A stretch of DNA of 64,000 nt, from assembly GCF_000715075.1 (NCBI RefSeq), contig NC_134087.1, forward strand, positions 185,163,276 to 185,227,275, written 5' to 3'. Positions 37,061-47,053 of the stretch are shown one piece after another; the first letter of the stretch is position 1; each line of letters opens with the position of its first letter. The stretch is from Nicotiana tabacum. Its lineage: Eukaryota > Streptophyta > Magnoliopsida > Solanales > Solanaceae. A model generated the notes under the pieces. It was not told the origin of the DNA and did not search any database. It saw only the letters and a list, made by a program, of their open reading frames with translations. The translations under genes were made by a program, and so were the position numbers.

Positions 37061-38862
37061 AAATCTGATTAGTTCTGAGATTCCTGAAGAAATTAATGAA
37101 CCCGAAGCTCATGTGAGTGAAGAACTTTTAATAAGTTCGATCGGTGATGGGATTAATTTAAATCGATCTGAAATAGTGGTGGATAATATTTTTGCATATA
37201 ATGTTGCACTTAATATTATGCAAGATAGTGAGGATCTTGAACCTCGATTTGTCGAAGAATGTCGACAAAGATCTGATTGGCCAAAATGGCAAGAGGCAAT
37301 TCAATTGGAATTGAAGTCACTTGCTAAAAGGGAGGTCTTTGGACCAGTAGTCCAAACACCTGCTGGTATAAAACCAGTTGGTCATAAATGGGTTTTTGTG
37401 CGAAAAAGGAATGATAAAAATGAAGTTGAAAGATACAAAGCTCGCCTTGTTGCACAAGGATTCTCACAACGACCTGGAGTCGATTTTGATGAAACATATT
37501 CACCTGTTATGGATGCCATAACATTTCGATATCTCATCAGTTTAGCACTACATGAAAAGCTTGAAATACATCTAATGGATGTAGTTACAGCTTATCTGTA
37601 CGGTTCACTTGATAATGAAATTTATATGAAAATCCCTGAAGGATTTAAAATGCCTGAAGCAAAATCTCAGGAAATGTATTCAATCAGATTACAAAGATCT
37701 TTGCAAGGTTTAAAACAATCTGGGCGCATGTGGTATAATCGCCTTAGTGAATATTTGCTAAAAGAAGGTTACATAAATGATGTTATTTGTCCATGTATTT
37801 TTATAAAGAAAATGGCATCAGAATTTGTTATACTTGCTGTTTATGTTGATGACATAAATCTTGTTGGAACTCCAGAAGAGCTCCAAAAGGCAATTGAATA
37901 TCTTAAGAAAGAATTTGAGATGAAAGATCTTGGAAAGACAAAGCTTTGTCTTGGTCTGCAAATTGAACATTTAGCAGACGGGATCTTTATCCATCAATCT
38001 ATCTATACAGAAAGGGTTTTAAAACGCTTTTACATGGACAAAGCGTACCCATTGAGTACACCAATGGTTGTTCGATCACTTGAAGTGAATAAGGATTTGT
38101 TCCAACCTCAGAAGAGGACGAGGAACTCCTTGGTCCCGAAGTACCCTACCTCAGTGCAATTGGTGCACTAATGTATCTTGCTAATGCTACAAGGCCTGAC
38201 ATAGCATTTTCTGTTAATTTACTAGGAAGATATAGTTCTTCTCCTACACGGAGACATTGGAACGGGATTAAGCATATATTGCGATATTTAAAGGGAACTC
38301 TTGATATGGGTTTGTTTTATGCTAACAAAGATAGTGCAGACCTTGTTGGTTATGTAGATGCAGGTTATTTATCTGATCCCCATAAAGCTCGATCTCAAAC
38401 CGGCTACGTATTTACATATGGAGGTACTATCATATCATGGCGCTCCACAAAACAATCTATTGTTGCTACTTCTTCAAATCACGCTGAGATAATAGCTATT
38501 CATGAAGCAAGTAGGGAATGCGTATGGTTGAGATCAATAATTCATTTTATTCGAGAAAAATGTGGTTTGAAATGTGAGAAAAGACCCACAATTTTATACA
38601 AAGACAATGCTGCATGCATAGCCCAATTGAAGGAAGGATTTATAAAAGGAAATAGAACGAAGCACATTTCAGCAAAATTATTCTACACACACGATCTTCA
38701 GAAAAGTGGTGACATTGATGTGCAACAAATCCGTTCAAGTGATAGTCCAGCAGATTTATTCACTAAATATTTGCCAACTTCAACTTTTGAGAAGATGGTA
38801 TACAAGATTGGAATGCGGAGACTCAAACATTTGAAACAAGGTTTTCATCAGGTGGAGTAAAA
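37061..38862 (+). pseudogene. Element D reverse transcriptase and RNase H, one frameshift
   Basis: The longest well-preserved coding stretch of the window. The RT has WQEAIQLELKSL, PVGHKWVFVRKRN, RYKARLVAQGFSQRPGVDF and the active site VYVDDINLVG at about 37,842. A shift near 38,108 separates it from the RNase H, which opens with MYLANATRPDIAFSVNLLGR. The RNase H carries GYVDAGYLSDPHKARSQTGY, the TSSNHAEIIAI glutamate, LYKDNAACI and TKHISAKLFYTHD, and ends normally at QGFHQVE. The copia order (integrase before RT) is clear from the position. Confidence 0.92.
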
Positions 38863-38869
38863 TACGCGA

Positions 38870-39050
38870 TGCACTCTTTTTCCCTTACTAAGGTTTTTTC
38901 CCATGGGGTTTTCCTTATAAGGTTTTTAATGAGACACCTAGCAATGCATATTACTAAATATGTGTACTCTTTTTCCTTCACTAGGATTTTTTCCCACATG
39001 GTTTTTCCTAGTAAGGTTTTAATGAGACACATTATCTTTTAATGAACATC
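38870..39050 (+). repeat. Element D 3' untranslated direct repeat
   Basis: Two imperfect copies of about 65 bp (about 38,872-38,937 and 38,967-39,030) share TACTCTTTTTCC and AAGGTTTTAATGAGACAC. They lie between RNase H and the polypurine tract. Confidence 0.7.
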
Positions 39051-39060
39051 CAAGGGAGAG
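39051..39060 (+). other. Element D polypurine tract
   Basis: CAAGGGAGAG immediately before the 3' LTR. Confidence 0.8.
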
Positions 39061-39681
39061 TCTTATAAATATATTATATTATGGATGTTCATTTAGTACT
39101 CCGTTGTAAATAATCTTCCTGAAGAAGCTTATCCATATGGGACTCCACCGTAAATATGTTTATCTATTTAGTAGTCTATTGGAAATAAGCTTCCTGAAGA
39201 AGCTTATCACTTCGGTACCCGGTTATGGATAAACATTACCCTAAGTAGAAGATTATCCATACCGGGTATAATGAGCTTATCCATTCAGTACTCTGTTATG
39301 GATAAACATTGCTCTCAGTAGAAGATTATCCCTATCTGGTATAGTAGCAGCTTACACAACAGCTTGCAGTAGCAGCTTACACAGCAGCTTACGTAGCAGC
39401 TTACACAGCAGCTTGCAGTAGCAGCTTACACAGCAGCTTGCAGTAGCAGCTTACACAGCAGCTTGCAGTAGCAGCTTACACAGCAGCTTCCTTTCTTCTA
39501 TAAATAGAAGAGATTTCAGTTCATTATGTACATCAGTTTGAATTCGAATAATATATTAGCAGCTTCCTTTCTTCTATAAATAGAAGAGATTTCAGTTCAT
39601 TATGTACATCAGTTTGAATTCGAATAATATATCAGTTTCTCTCAATACTTGTCTTTACTTTACAGTCTTTATTTTATAACA
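39061..39681 (+). repeat. Element D 3' LTR, expanded
   Basis: Starts TCTTATAAAT (TG changed to TC) and ends TTTATAACA. It is 137 bp longer than the 5' LTR. The 25-bp array at about 39,347-39,487 has about six units instead of three. A 76-bp segment is duplicated in tandem (39,482-39,557 and 39,558-39,633), giving two copies of the TATA box at about 39,499 and 39,575. Confidence 0.9.
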
Positions 39682-41157
39682 CTTAACTATATTTTGGTAT
39701 AAATATGGGAATAAAATAAATTATTCACCAAAATTGATGGTTTTGGGAATAATTATGGATTTTGTACTGCTAAACTAGACAATACATTGGTTTTAAAAAA
39801 TCTTTAAAAATTTGGAAAAATATCAAAACACTTGGGTATGCTTATATATGCATACACATGCTATTTTGAAAGTATTTTGAGTATAAAAAATACATAGGAA
39901 AAAATTGGGTATCAACAGGAACCACACCTGCGATGGATTTTTCGCATGTGCGGTGTCACAAAATAGATCGTTGGGACCACATATGCATAAGTTCTGCGCA
40001 GAAAGTATAAATTGTGGGCTTCGCGAATTTTGGTTCATTTTCCACCATGTTTTAGTCGGCTTTGGAGCTTTTGCGAGCAATTTTGAGGAGGAATTCAAGG
40101 TTTTATCAGTAAGGTAAGTGGCTTGAGCCCTAACACTCGTATATGTGATGATTTCCCATTGTTTAATCATGTAATTAATGAAGATTAGGGGTGAAAATGA
40201 GGGGTTAGGTCTTAGGATTTTTGGAGAGTTTGATTGAGGATTTGAGGGGTAAAATGGAGTTGGAGTTTGATAAAATCTTGTATATATGGACTCGTGAGTG
40301 AAAGGGCTTTCTAGTTTTGTGATTTTTGTCGGATTCCTAGACGTGGGCCTGGGGTCCAAATTTGGGTGAATTTTGGGATTTTGGTCTAAATTGATAGTTT
40401 TTCGTGTGGAATTGTTTCTTTGGCTTATATTTATTGCATTGTATTGCTTTTGGTTAGATTCGGGATGTTTGGAGGCCAAGTCGATAGGCAAGGGCATCAT
40501 AGAGTAGGATTTTGGCGTGATTGAGGTAAGTAACGCCTTGGTTCTGAGGGTTCGAAACCCTAAGCTATGTGTTATGTGATTAGTATTGAGGTGACGCACT
40601 TGCCAAGTGATGGGCGTGAGGGGCATGCACTGTGAGAATTGTGGCCTGGTTCATTTCATGGCACCGCTTACTGACTCTTTCTTGCTGATATCCGTGTTTC
40701 TATCATGTGACTAAGTAAATGTGTTGTGAATCATACTAGATATCCTGTTAGGGCTTCATGCTGATACTATTGAGACCCGAGTGGTCCTTTCTTCCTATCA
40801 TCTCATTAGTTTCATTGATATTCTATACTCAGTCTTATTCATGCTGATCATATCATGTCTCAGTCTTAATTGTTATTATTAGGCACATCATATCATTATT
40901 TCGGGCTAGTTTCATGGTATTGTGAGCCGGTGTGTGTGAGAGTAGATAGTGATGACTGAGTGAGGCCGGGAGCCTGATTATGAGTGATAGTCATGGGATC
41001 GGGCTTCACGCGTCAGCGGTTATGTTGATGATTGTGATAACGATTAGGCTGTAGGAGCCCTTCCGGAGTCTGTAACATACCCCCAATGAGCGCAGTTGAT
41101 ATTATTGAGGGATGAATCTTCCGTGGACATGAATCTTGTCCGAAGCATTTATACCTA

Positions 41158-41430
41158 GAGATGGATCTTCTCCACAGGGCTAGAATGGCCTTCCTCGGTA
41201 CTGAATGATTGATGTCAGTGATGTGTATATATTCTGGGATGGATCTTCCCTGGGCCGTGTGAGCCATATACAGTACCGAGTAGTTGTGAGGTTATTATCA
41301 TTATCTGGAGATGGATCTTCTCCATAAGGCTGGATTGGCCTTTCTCAGTACTGAGTGACTGCTGTCAAAAATGTATATATTTCGGGATTGATCTTCCCTG
41401 GTCTGTGTGAGCCATATACAGTACTGAGTG
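41158..41430 (+). repeat. Tandem duplication of about 150 bp in solo LTR E
   Basis: Two copies begin GAGATGGATCTTCTCCA at about 41,158 and 41,309 and each ends with GAGCCATATACAGTAC. It is internal to the LTR; no coding sense seen. Confidence 0.7.
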
Positions 41431-42091
41431 GATGAGCATTTGAGAGTGGGAGCATATTGTACATTTCATACAGTTGATGCATTGGCATGTAGAAGAAGTT
41501 GAGTTATATATCTTAAATTGTTCAGATCTGTATTTACCTTATCACTTTGAGCTATCTATTTAACTGAAAGCATGTCTACGTTTCCGTACATTGATTCTAT
41601 TATAATTGTTGAGGTGGAGTTTGTCACTACCATTCAGTCAATAGTTTGGACTTGTTACTTACTGAGTTGGTGTACTCACACTACCACATGCACCTTGTGT
41701 GCAGATCCAAGTATCTAAGGACAAGGTAGCGGCCATTGACTATTCCAGTTGCGGACTTTAATCGGAGATAGCGAGGTAGCCGCTTGGAAATAGCAGTCCT
41801 GCCTTTCTCCTTCCTTATCTCCCTTTTAGTGTATTTTGGCTATTTTCAAACTATGTTAGTCTTGCTATATTTCAGAATAGTTGTAGTATTTGCTCATGAC
41901 TTAGTGACACCTAATGTCGGACTTTTATTTCTGCATTTTTTGTTTTTGAGTTTATCTCTTTTACAAAAGATTTAGTTCGAAAAAGGTTATTATCTAAGTT
42001 TTAAGGAAATATCGAATTGTTTGGGAGTGTGTCGGCTTGCCTAGTTCCATGATAGGCTCCATCACGACCGGGTTTGTTTTGGGTCGTGACA

Positions 42092-42679
42092 AATGGCAAT
42101 TGTGTGTATTTTTTTTGAATTCTGGGCCTTTCAGAACTGACGATGCGCCCGAAATTTGATCCATTCGGGCGTGAAACTCCTTCGCATTTTGATCCATTAG
42201 TTCATTCATTTCCCTCATAAACCTCATGAGCTCTGTTTTGAAGGGGTCATTCCCGTTGTCATTCCTAGATACGCAACTGGTTACCCTGACACCATCGAAA
42301 CAGACTTCCCCCTTGGGGTGTGATTGTCGACCCTTTGAGCCGTTTGATTTGCAGTAACGCTGGGAGAAATCGGGCCACTTCAGTTTGCATTATTGGAAGC
42401 ACATAACAACGCTTGTTTTAATTCCTTCATTACTAGTCCTGCCTTGAGAGATGACTCATGATTGCTTTCTGTTGTTCTCTTAAGATTTTTATTGTTTCCG
42501 CGACATGTTCCTCCTTCGAATAATCGAGAGTTTACTCTCACTCATGCTGAGGGTACTGCCCTTTACGAATCGAGGTTTTTTCGTCCCCTTCATTACGGAT
42601 GTCGCTGATTGAGTCATCATGTTGAGGCAAATCTTTGTGCCCATTTATGTTGTGTGATGTTGATATCATTAGCTGCCAT
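42092..42679 (-). pseudogene. Element A gag, N-terminal part
   Basis: Minus-strand frame with a probable start ATG at 42,679 (MAANDINITQHKW) but shifts soon after. Closer to E it reads MREMNELMDQNAKEFHARMD and QISGASSVLKGP, matching the same place in the element B gag (VDQISRAPLILKG). The last codons before E sit in an A-run where a shift has occurred. It continues at 11,796 downward. Confidence 0.75.
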
Positions 42680-42760
42680 ATCTTATCTCTTACTAAGGAA
42701 AAAATCAAATAAGTTAGTGACAAACGTAACAATCAAAGCACTTACGTTACTATCTAAGAC

Positions 42761-42775
42761 CCCCATTGGGCGCCA
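42761..42775 (-). other. Element A primer-binding site
   Basis: Minus strand TGGCGCCCAATGGGG, four bases after the LTR end. Element B has the related TGGCGCCCACCGTGGGGC. Confidence 0.75.
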
Positions 42776-42778
42776 AAC

Positions 42779-43396
42779 TGTTTACCCGTAAAATGATACA
42801 GTTAAATTTGTTACATGGTTTATAGACAAGCAAAATGATTTGATCCAAAAAAATAATAAACCAATAAGATTAAAAATGAGATTTAGCACTTAAATTTGAA
42901 AAAGATGACAAGCCTGGCTCAGAGAGCAATGTCTCCGAGGATAAAAGTGAAAGAAATTATAAAGAACAAGTAAAGTTGTTTAATTAAGAGCAAAAGTAAA
43001 ATACAGCATGTTTTTGCAGAGAATTTCGTGTCTTAAAATGGCTAGTGAGCCTATTATTTTTAGCCTTATCTAGGGAAGTAAGATCATAGGATCAAGCTCC
43101 TCTTAAATGATAATAAAGGTGTCATTGATGAATATGAAACGATAGGCCATGAATGCAAATATTATCTGTAACGGTTTCTCATTTAATATTAGAGAATATT
43201 CTTTCATTGAATACTATCCGATGGTAAATGCTCCATCTGCTCCCACTAACTACGTTCCCTTCAAGATTTACCCGATGTCGTTTGCGATTGTTGTATCAGG
43301 TACTGGTTGTTATTTGACTTGCCCTTTGCCTATCTTTGATTCCACGTGTCATGCTATCATTTGACCATTTACTATAAACCAATTTTACCGCATACA
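42779..43396 (-). repeat. Element A 5' LTR
   Basis: The left boundary TGTTTACCCG is secured by the adjacent primer site and by likeness to the B LTR (TGTTTACC). The right boundary at GCATACA is inferred from the minus-strand start TGTATGCGGTAAAATTGG, which resembles the B start TGTATACAGTCAAAATTAGG. The partner LTR is outside the window, so the length of 618 bp is provisional. Confidence 0.55.
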
Positions 43397-43459
43397 TACC
43401 TGTTGGACCGCCCACTCAAAATTAAAACACCTCGCAACTTATTAACCTTTTCCCCTCTC

Positions 43460-43467
43460 TATATAAA
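43460..43467 (+). promoter_or_regulatory. Putative TATA box of the GRF zinc-finger gene
   Basis: TATATAAA in a C/T-rich context (CCCCTCTCTATATAAACC) about 130 bp upstream of the first recognisable codons. Consensus and position only. Confidence 0.5.
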
Positions 43468-43564
43468 CCGATATTAACCAATTTAGAGTATATTTTCTCT
43501 CATATGTTTTCATCTTAAGATTAGGGTTTAGGGTTGTTCAGGCGGTGAAAAAGGCATACTATAT

Positions 43565-44250
43565 CGCAAAATATTTGTTCATCGAAAAGGATGTCACTAC
43601 AAAAAAATCTGGAATTAGCTACGAAGATCGTCACTAATCTGTCACTAAAACGTTCGTAGCTAGCAGAATTAATAATTTGTTGCTAATCCGTCGCTAAATA
43701 AAATTAGCGATAATTTATTTTGTTTAGCTACAGGATTTGTCTGTCGTTAAAATCTGATTTTTTTAGTAGTGTGTGCCCTTGCAGGAAAGTTTCCAATCAG
43801 TTCACTTTAGTAACTTTGTCAAACTCCGGAAGAACATTCTATAGGTACCCTAAACCTGAGGTAATTTTTTAATTTTCCTATTTGAATAGCTATTAATATT
43901 CTTTTTTCACATTTCATATTTGAAGTTATTTAGTTGTGTTTATTTAGAAAGAAGAATGTGAATTTTTATGATGGCACGATGAAGAGTTTTCTGATGGTGC
44001 GTTAATCGCAATTAACCATATATGATTAGAATCTACAAAAGGAGAAATTAATATGTTAAATATATTGTTACAAGTGCTTAAGGTTGAAAGGGGCGGGCTA
44101 AAGGAAAGATTGGAAATCTTGGAGGCTACCAAGAATTTTGAAGTTAATAAAACTATCGAGTTGGAAGACAAAGTATTGAAGATGAAGATGATCATCATAA
44201 TTTTATATGTCCTAATAGTTGAATTTACATCCTTGTTTATGATGAAGTGA
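43565..44250 (+). pseudogene. GRF-type zinc-finger small protein gene, broken, MITE in exon 1
   Basis: Exon 1, read through the MITE site, gives KRMCPCRKVSNQFTLVT and then SNSGRTFYRYPKPE; exon 2 begins KEECEFL, a stop, then WHDEEFSDGAL. The pattern CxC...GRxFY...C-E-F..WxDE is the GRF zinc finger, here with the third cysteine changed to Tyr. The intron is 43,861-43,947 with GT/AG ends. After another break the C-terminal part (44,053-44,250) forms a charged coiled coil (ERLEILEATKNFEVNKTIEL) and a hydrophobic tail (IIIILYVLIVEFTSLF), the usual end of small plant GRF proteins. Likely a dead member of a large Solanaceae family; its molecular role is unknown to me. Confidence 0.72.
43595..43771. 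mobile_element. CACTA-type MITE, 177 bp
   Basis: Terminal inverted repeats CACTACAAAAAAATCTG and CAGATTTTTTTAGTAGTG are flanked by 3-bp TGT duplications (43,592-43,594 and 43,772-43,774). The interior has short internal palindromes with TAGCTAC/GTCACTAA motifs and no coding sequence. TIR start and 3-bp duplication are typical of CACTA (En/Spm) elements. Confidence 0.9.
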
Positions 44251-45110
44251 AATACAATAGAATTGTTGAATCGATCACAACTACATTATTGCATATGACA
44301 GAAGTTGTACATCATAAACTTGTTGAAGTGAAGTTTGTATCTCTAATATTTTTATCTAGTTTCTAATGAAAACTGTAGTTAAGTACATCTCTTTGGCCAA
44401 GTAATTAGACAAAGGTTGCTCGTGCAATGCATGATCCCGACGTGGTAGTTGTTAAGTTTGTCTTGGTGTCAATATCAATAGTATTCAGAACGAAATTAAA
44501 AATACATATAATCATAACCAATAGTCTTTTGTACAGATAATATCAGTTGTTCGTCATAGTATTCCTTTTGTGCTTTGCTTGCTTGCAAATAGTGTCATAA
44601 ATAACTAAGTGCTATTAAAGTAAATAAAAGGATATGTTCTCAAGCAATATCTTGAGGTTTGTAGGGACATGTATGATATGACAATTTCTCATTACTCAGA
44701 GTCGATTAAATATTTAGATGCAGATAAATTTTCAGATGTTGTAAGCAGTGCATATGCTATATTTGACTGATGTTGATACTTGCGATGAGTCATTTACTGA
44801 ATCACATATTTTCAGGTCTCCATTAAAACAAAAGACGGACGATTTTATTTATTTTTCTTATTTAACTGTTAGTTCTTAAAGTAATTCATAAGTTTATAAC
44901 CTTGTTCTCTTTATGGTGCCTTCAAAGAAATAATTATAGACGTAAAGAAAGGTTTATTATACCATATTTGAGATGAGTTACTACTTTCTGCTTAATGGAT
45001 AATGCTAAAGTTATTTTTTTAACAATTTGGTTTGACATGCTTGTGTATCTACTTCTACATTGACGAGTTGAGCATGCGTTATGTTTTTCTAATTAACAAA
45101 CTGGGTTAAT
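44251..45110. other. A/T-rich intergenic stretch
   Basis: About 860 bp downstream of the GRF pseudogene. Short open frames only, no repeats or element ends that I can place. It probably holds the 3' untranslated region of the gene at its left side. Confidence 0.5.
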
Positions 45111-45818
45111 TATGTGAAAGAATCAGACTTTATATTCCACAAAAATAACTGAATAAATAGGTATCCAGATGTGAGATGTAGATGACGAAAGAACCGGGTT
45201 CATAGCAGACAAATGCAGAGTGCTGATTAGACACAGAAAGTCAGAATACCCATGCAAATTGAATTCCTCAAAAGAAGTCGTTCGTACTCTATAAGTAAAG
45301 TATTAATTAGAGGAGTTTGCGCTCAAAAAGAATTTTTGCAAATAAGAAAAATTGCATGGAAAGAAAAGGTTGAAGAATTGGAAACAATTAAGTAAACCAA
45401 ATCAAAACAAGTGAGGTTTTCCTAAATCGAAATATTCTTTAATTGAAGAATATTTTTTGGCTAACTTTGAAACTATAAAGGGAGATTTTTAGCTGTAATA
45501 CACGACTAATGCTACTGAGAGAAATCATATAAAATTACTTCTGGTGGTAGTAACCACGACAAGAAGATACTATTGGAGACTCAAGTTGCTCAACTGAAGA
45601 ACATGTTCCCGAAGACGAAGATGTTGAAGTTCTTTAGATCTTTAGGTTGAGTCTATCAATTAAATTGTAACATATTTGATTTTAATAAGTGTAACTATAG
45701 GTTAGTACAGAAACTATAAATTTTTGTTAGCTTCCTAGACTAGAGTCAGTTTGAGAAGGGATAACTACAATTAGGTTGATTGTAGGGATAGGGTGCTAGA
45801 GTTAGTTCCCTTGATTAT

Positions 45819-46538
45819 TTTTTACCTTGAAAATGGTAACTACAATTATTATTTAATTTTGTGGTTCTAAGAATACGTGATTTATTTTAATACTAGTTTT
45901 TAGGCAATAGATGCTAGGTGTAAGTAAACAAAATAAGAAATGCAAACCAATAGGGCCACAGGACTGGGCCTCGAGCTGGTTGAAGCAGGGTCTCGAGGTC
46001 TAGATAGGCTAATAGCGATGAACAATTGATGAAGAATTACTGATGATGAGGGAGGTTGATAATGAGCAATAAAATAAAAAATAATAAATGAACAATGAAA
46101 GAATAAGCAATAAATGTGAAAAGCAATTATTTAAGCAAAGAGCAGAGAATGTTGTATTTGTATTCATTGATTATCCCAGCCCGCTTATAAGATGGTAAGG
46201 GTCCCCTTTATATAGGAGGGATGAATCCCAACACAGTACATGGCTAACAAATGACAAATAAATGCTATTAATACAGCTGTATAACGGCCCAGTACTGATT
46301 TGTACTATTCTTTCAAACTATGTCAGTCCTCATCGTGTGCCCTTGGGGGTTTCCTGTCTTTCTCTAATGGACATCGATTTTCATAATACCTCGAGGTACA
46401 TCATGGTGAGTCTTCAAAGTACCCCACTAAGGCAGTGCTTCGAGGACGGGCCGTGAACCGTGCTCTGATTCCAATAAGGTCGGGCTTGAACTGATACAGA
46501 AGCCTCAAATCGGTCTTTCCTGATTTTGACCGTATATA
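45819..46538 (-). repeat. Element B 3' LTR
   Basis: 720 bp aligning to 55,607-56,343. The left end is eroded (TTTTTACC for TGTTTACC) and the right end reads GTATATA for GTATACA. It lacks a stretch containing GGGCCCGAAAGATGG present in the other copy. A minus-strand TATATAAA lies at about 46,207. Confidence 0.88.
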
Positions 46539-46554
46539 GATTGTCCCCGTGTTT
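46539..46554 (-). other. Element B polypurine tract
   Basis: Minus strand AAACACGGGGACAATC directly precedes the LTR start. Confidence 0.65.
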
Positions 46555-46916
46555 CTTAGAATAGAATGATATGAAACGACTTTGACCTTGATTTCCTCGA
46601 GCCTCTCATGATGATGTCATGCTCGTGATGTAAGCTTTCGAGGTGACTAAAATATCCCATCGGTTAGTCTCCCTAGAAGCATTGAATATACTGCTGTTTC
46701 ATTTTCCCAAAAACGGTGATTGCACTGCCGATCCGTTTCCCCAAAAACATTCATTGCGTAGTTGATACGTTTCCCCACAGGCATTGATCGTGCCTTCGGT
46801 TATGTTACTGTCTCTCTATAAATTGGGAATTGCTTGAACCAAGACTTCACTCAGTTCTTCTTCAATAGCCTTTAGCCCCTTTTCTTCTCTTTATCCTCAT
46901 CCAAACTCCTATTTCT

Positions 46917-47053
46917 TCGGTTCAAACCCGTGACCGTAAGGTCACACGGCAGCAGCTTTGTCAGTTATGCCATGGTTCTTTTTCAGAGCTTTTCCCCATT
47001 GAGTGAGAATATACTAGGTTGTTGTTGTTTTTGTTGTTGTTGCTGTTGTTGCT
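46917..47053 (+). mobile_element. 5'-truncated tRNA-derived SINE (Solanaceae TS/SolS type)
   Basis: The segment starts at a pol III B-box-like GGTTCAAACCC, followed by GTGACC...GGTCACACGGCAGCAGC and GTTATGCCATGGTTC, which match my memory of Solanaceae SINEs. It ends with TATACTAGG and a (TTG)n-like tail. The A-box end is missing. It lies between the LTR and the 107-bp repeats of element B. Confidence 0.7.

Larger units (their letters stand above)
33684..39681 (+). mobile_element. Element D: Ty1/copia retrotransposon
   Basis: A 5,998-bp element inside the 5' LTR of C, with perfect CTTAA target duplications at 33,679-33,683 and 39,682-39,686. It has a 484-bp 5' LTR, a primer site, gag, and pol in the order protease, integrase, RT, RNase H (the copia order), a polypurine tract and a 621-bp 3' LTR. 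The copies of the LTR are very similar outside the expanded region, so it is the youngest insertion of the left block. Frameshifts, stops and an integrase deletion make it non-autonomous. Lineage is uncertain; Ale/Retrofit and Ivana/Oryco are both possible. Confidence 0.93.
12672..39918 (-). mobile_element. Element C: Ogre-like Ty3/gypsy retrotransposon (Tat lineage)
   Basis: C spans 27.2 kb including the 6-kb element D, so about 21.2 kb by itself. The ends are TG...CA and the target duplication is perfect: GGAAC at 12,667-12,671 and 39,919-39,923. Reading right to left: 5' LTR, primer site TGGCGACTCTGCTGGAGA, ORF1, gag, protease, a probable intron, RT, RNase H, a second RNase H, integrase, a repeat-rich 3' region, polypurine tract, 3' LTR. 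Size, extra ORF1, primer site and the intron between protease and RT are the known hallmarks of Ogre elements. Stops and frameshifts in every gene make it non-autonomous. Confidence 0.92.
29230..39918 (-). repeat. Element C 5' LTR, split by element D
   Basis: 29,230-33,683 and 39,687-39,918 together make about 4.69 kb and align with 12,672-17,478. The sequence TTACCTTAACTATATTTTGG of the other LTR is broken after CTTAA by D, with CTTAA repeated on the far side. It has lost about 115 bp near 33,130-33,140 relative to the 3' LTR. Confidence 0.9.
11797..42091 (+). mobile_element. Element E: solo LTR of the TGTAACGACCC family, split by element C
   Basis: E consists of 11,797-12,671 and 39,924-42,091, about 3.04 kb once C and its target duplication are removed. 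It starts TGTAACGACCCGACCG and ends GGGTCGTGACA, and no second LTR or interior is present, so it is a solo LTR left by recombination. The 5-bp flanks on the minus strand, CTATC and CCATT, differ by two C/T changes; the gag reading frame across the junction supports an original CCATT. It belongs to the same superfamily as F and G but to a different subfamily. Confidence 0.85.
1..43396 (-). mobile_element. Element A: Ty3/gypsy retrotransposon, partial, split by E and F
   Basis: This is the outermost element of the left block and reads on the minus strand. From right to left it shows a 5' LTR, a primer-binding site with the TGGCGCCC core, the gag start, a gag piece of about 105 bp between the two insertions, and gag-protease up to the window edge. 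The three gag pieces fit the layout of the gag in element B at 54.3-55.5 kb, which shows that they were once contiguous. RT, integrase and the 3' LTR would lie to the left of the window. The primer site and Gag type suggest the Athila/Tat branch of Ty3/gypsy; that is an inference from family knowledge. Confidence 0.85.

Noticed and set aside
39823..40626. 267-codon minus-strand open frame spanning the C/E junction
   Set aside because: It crosses an LTR boundary and target duplication between two elements, so it cannot be an evolved gene.
43490..43540. AGGGTTTAGGGTT as a telomere-type tract
   Set aside because: Fewer than two units; a common motif in plant leader sequences.
44251..45110. A second host gene downstream of the GRF remnant
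   Set aside because: Only short frames and no splice-consistent coding pattern or recognisable motif.
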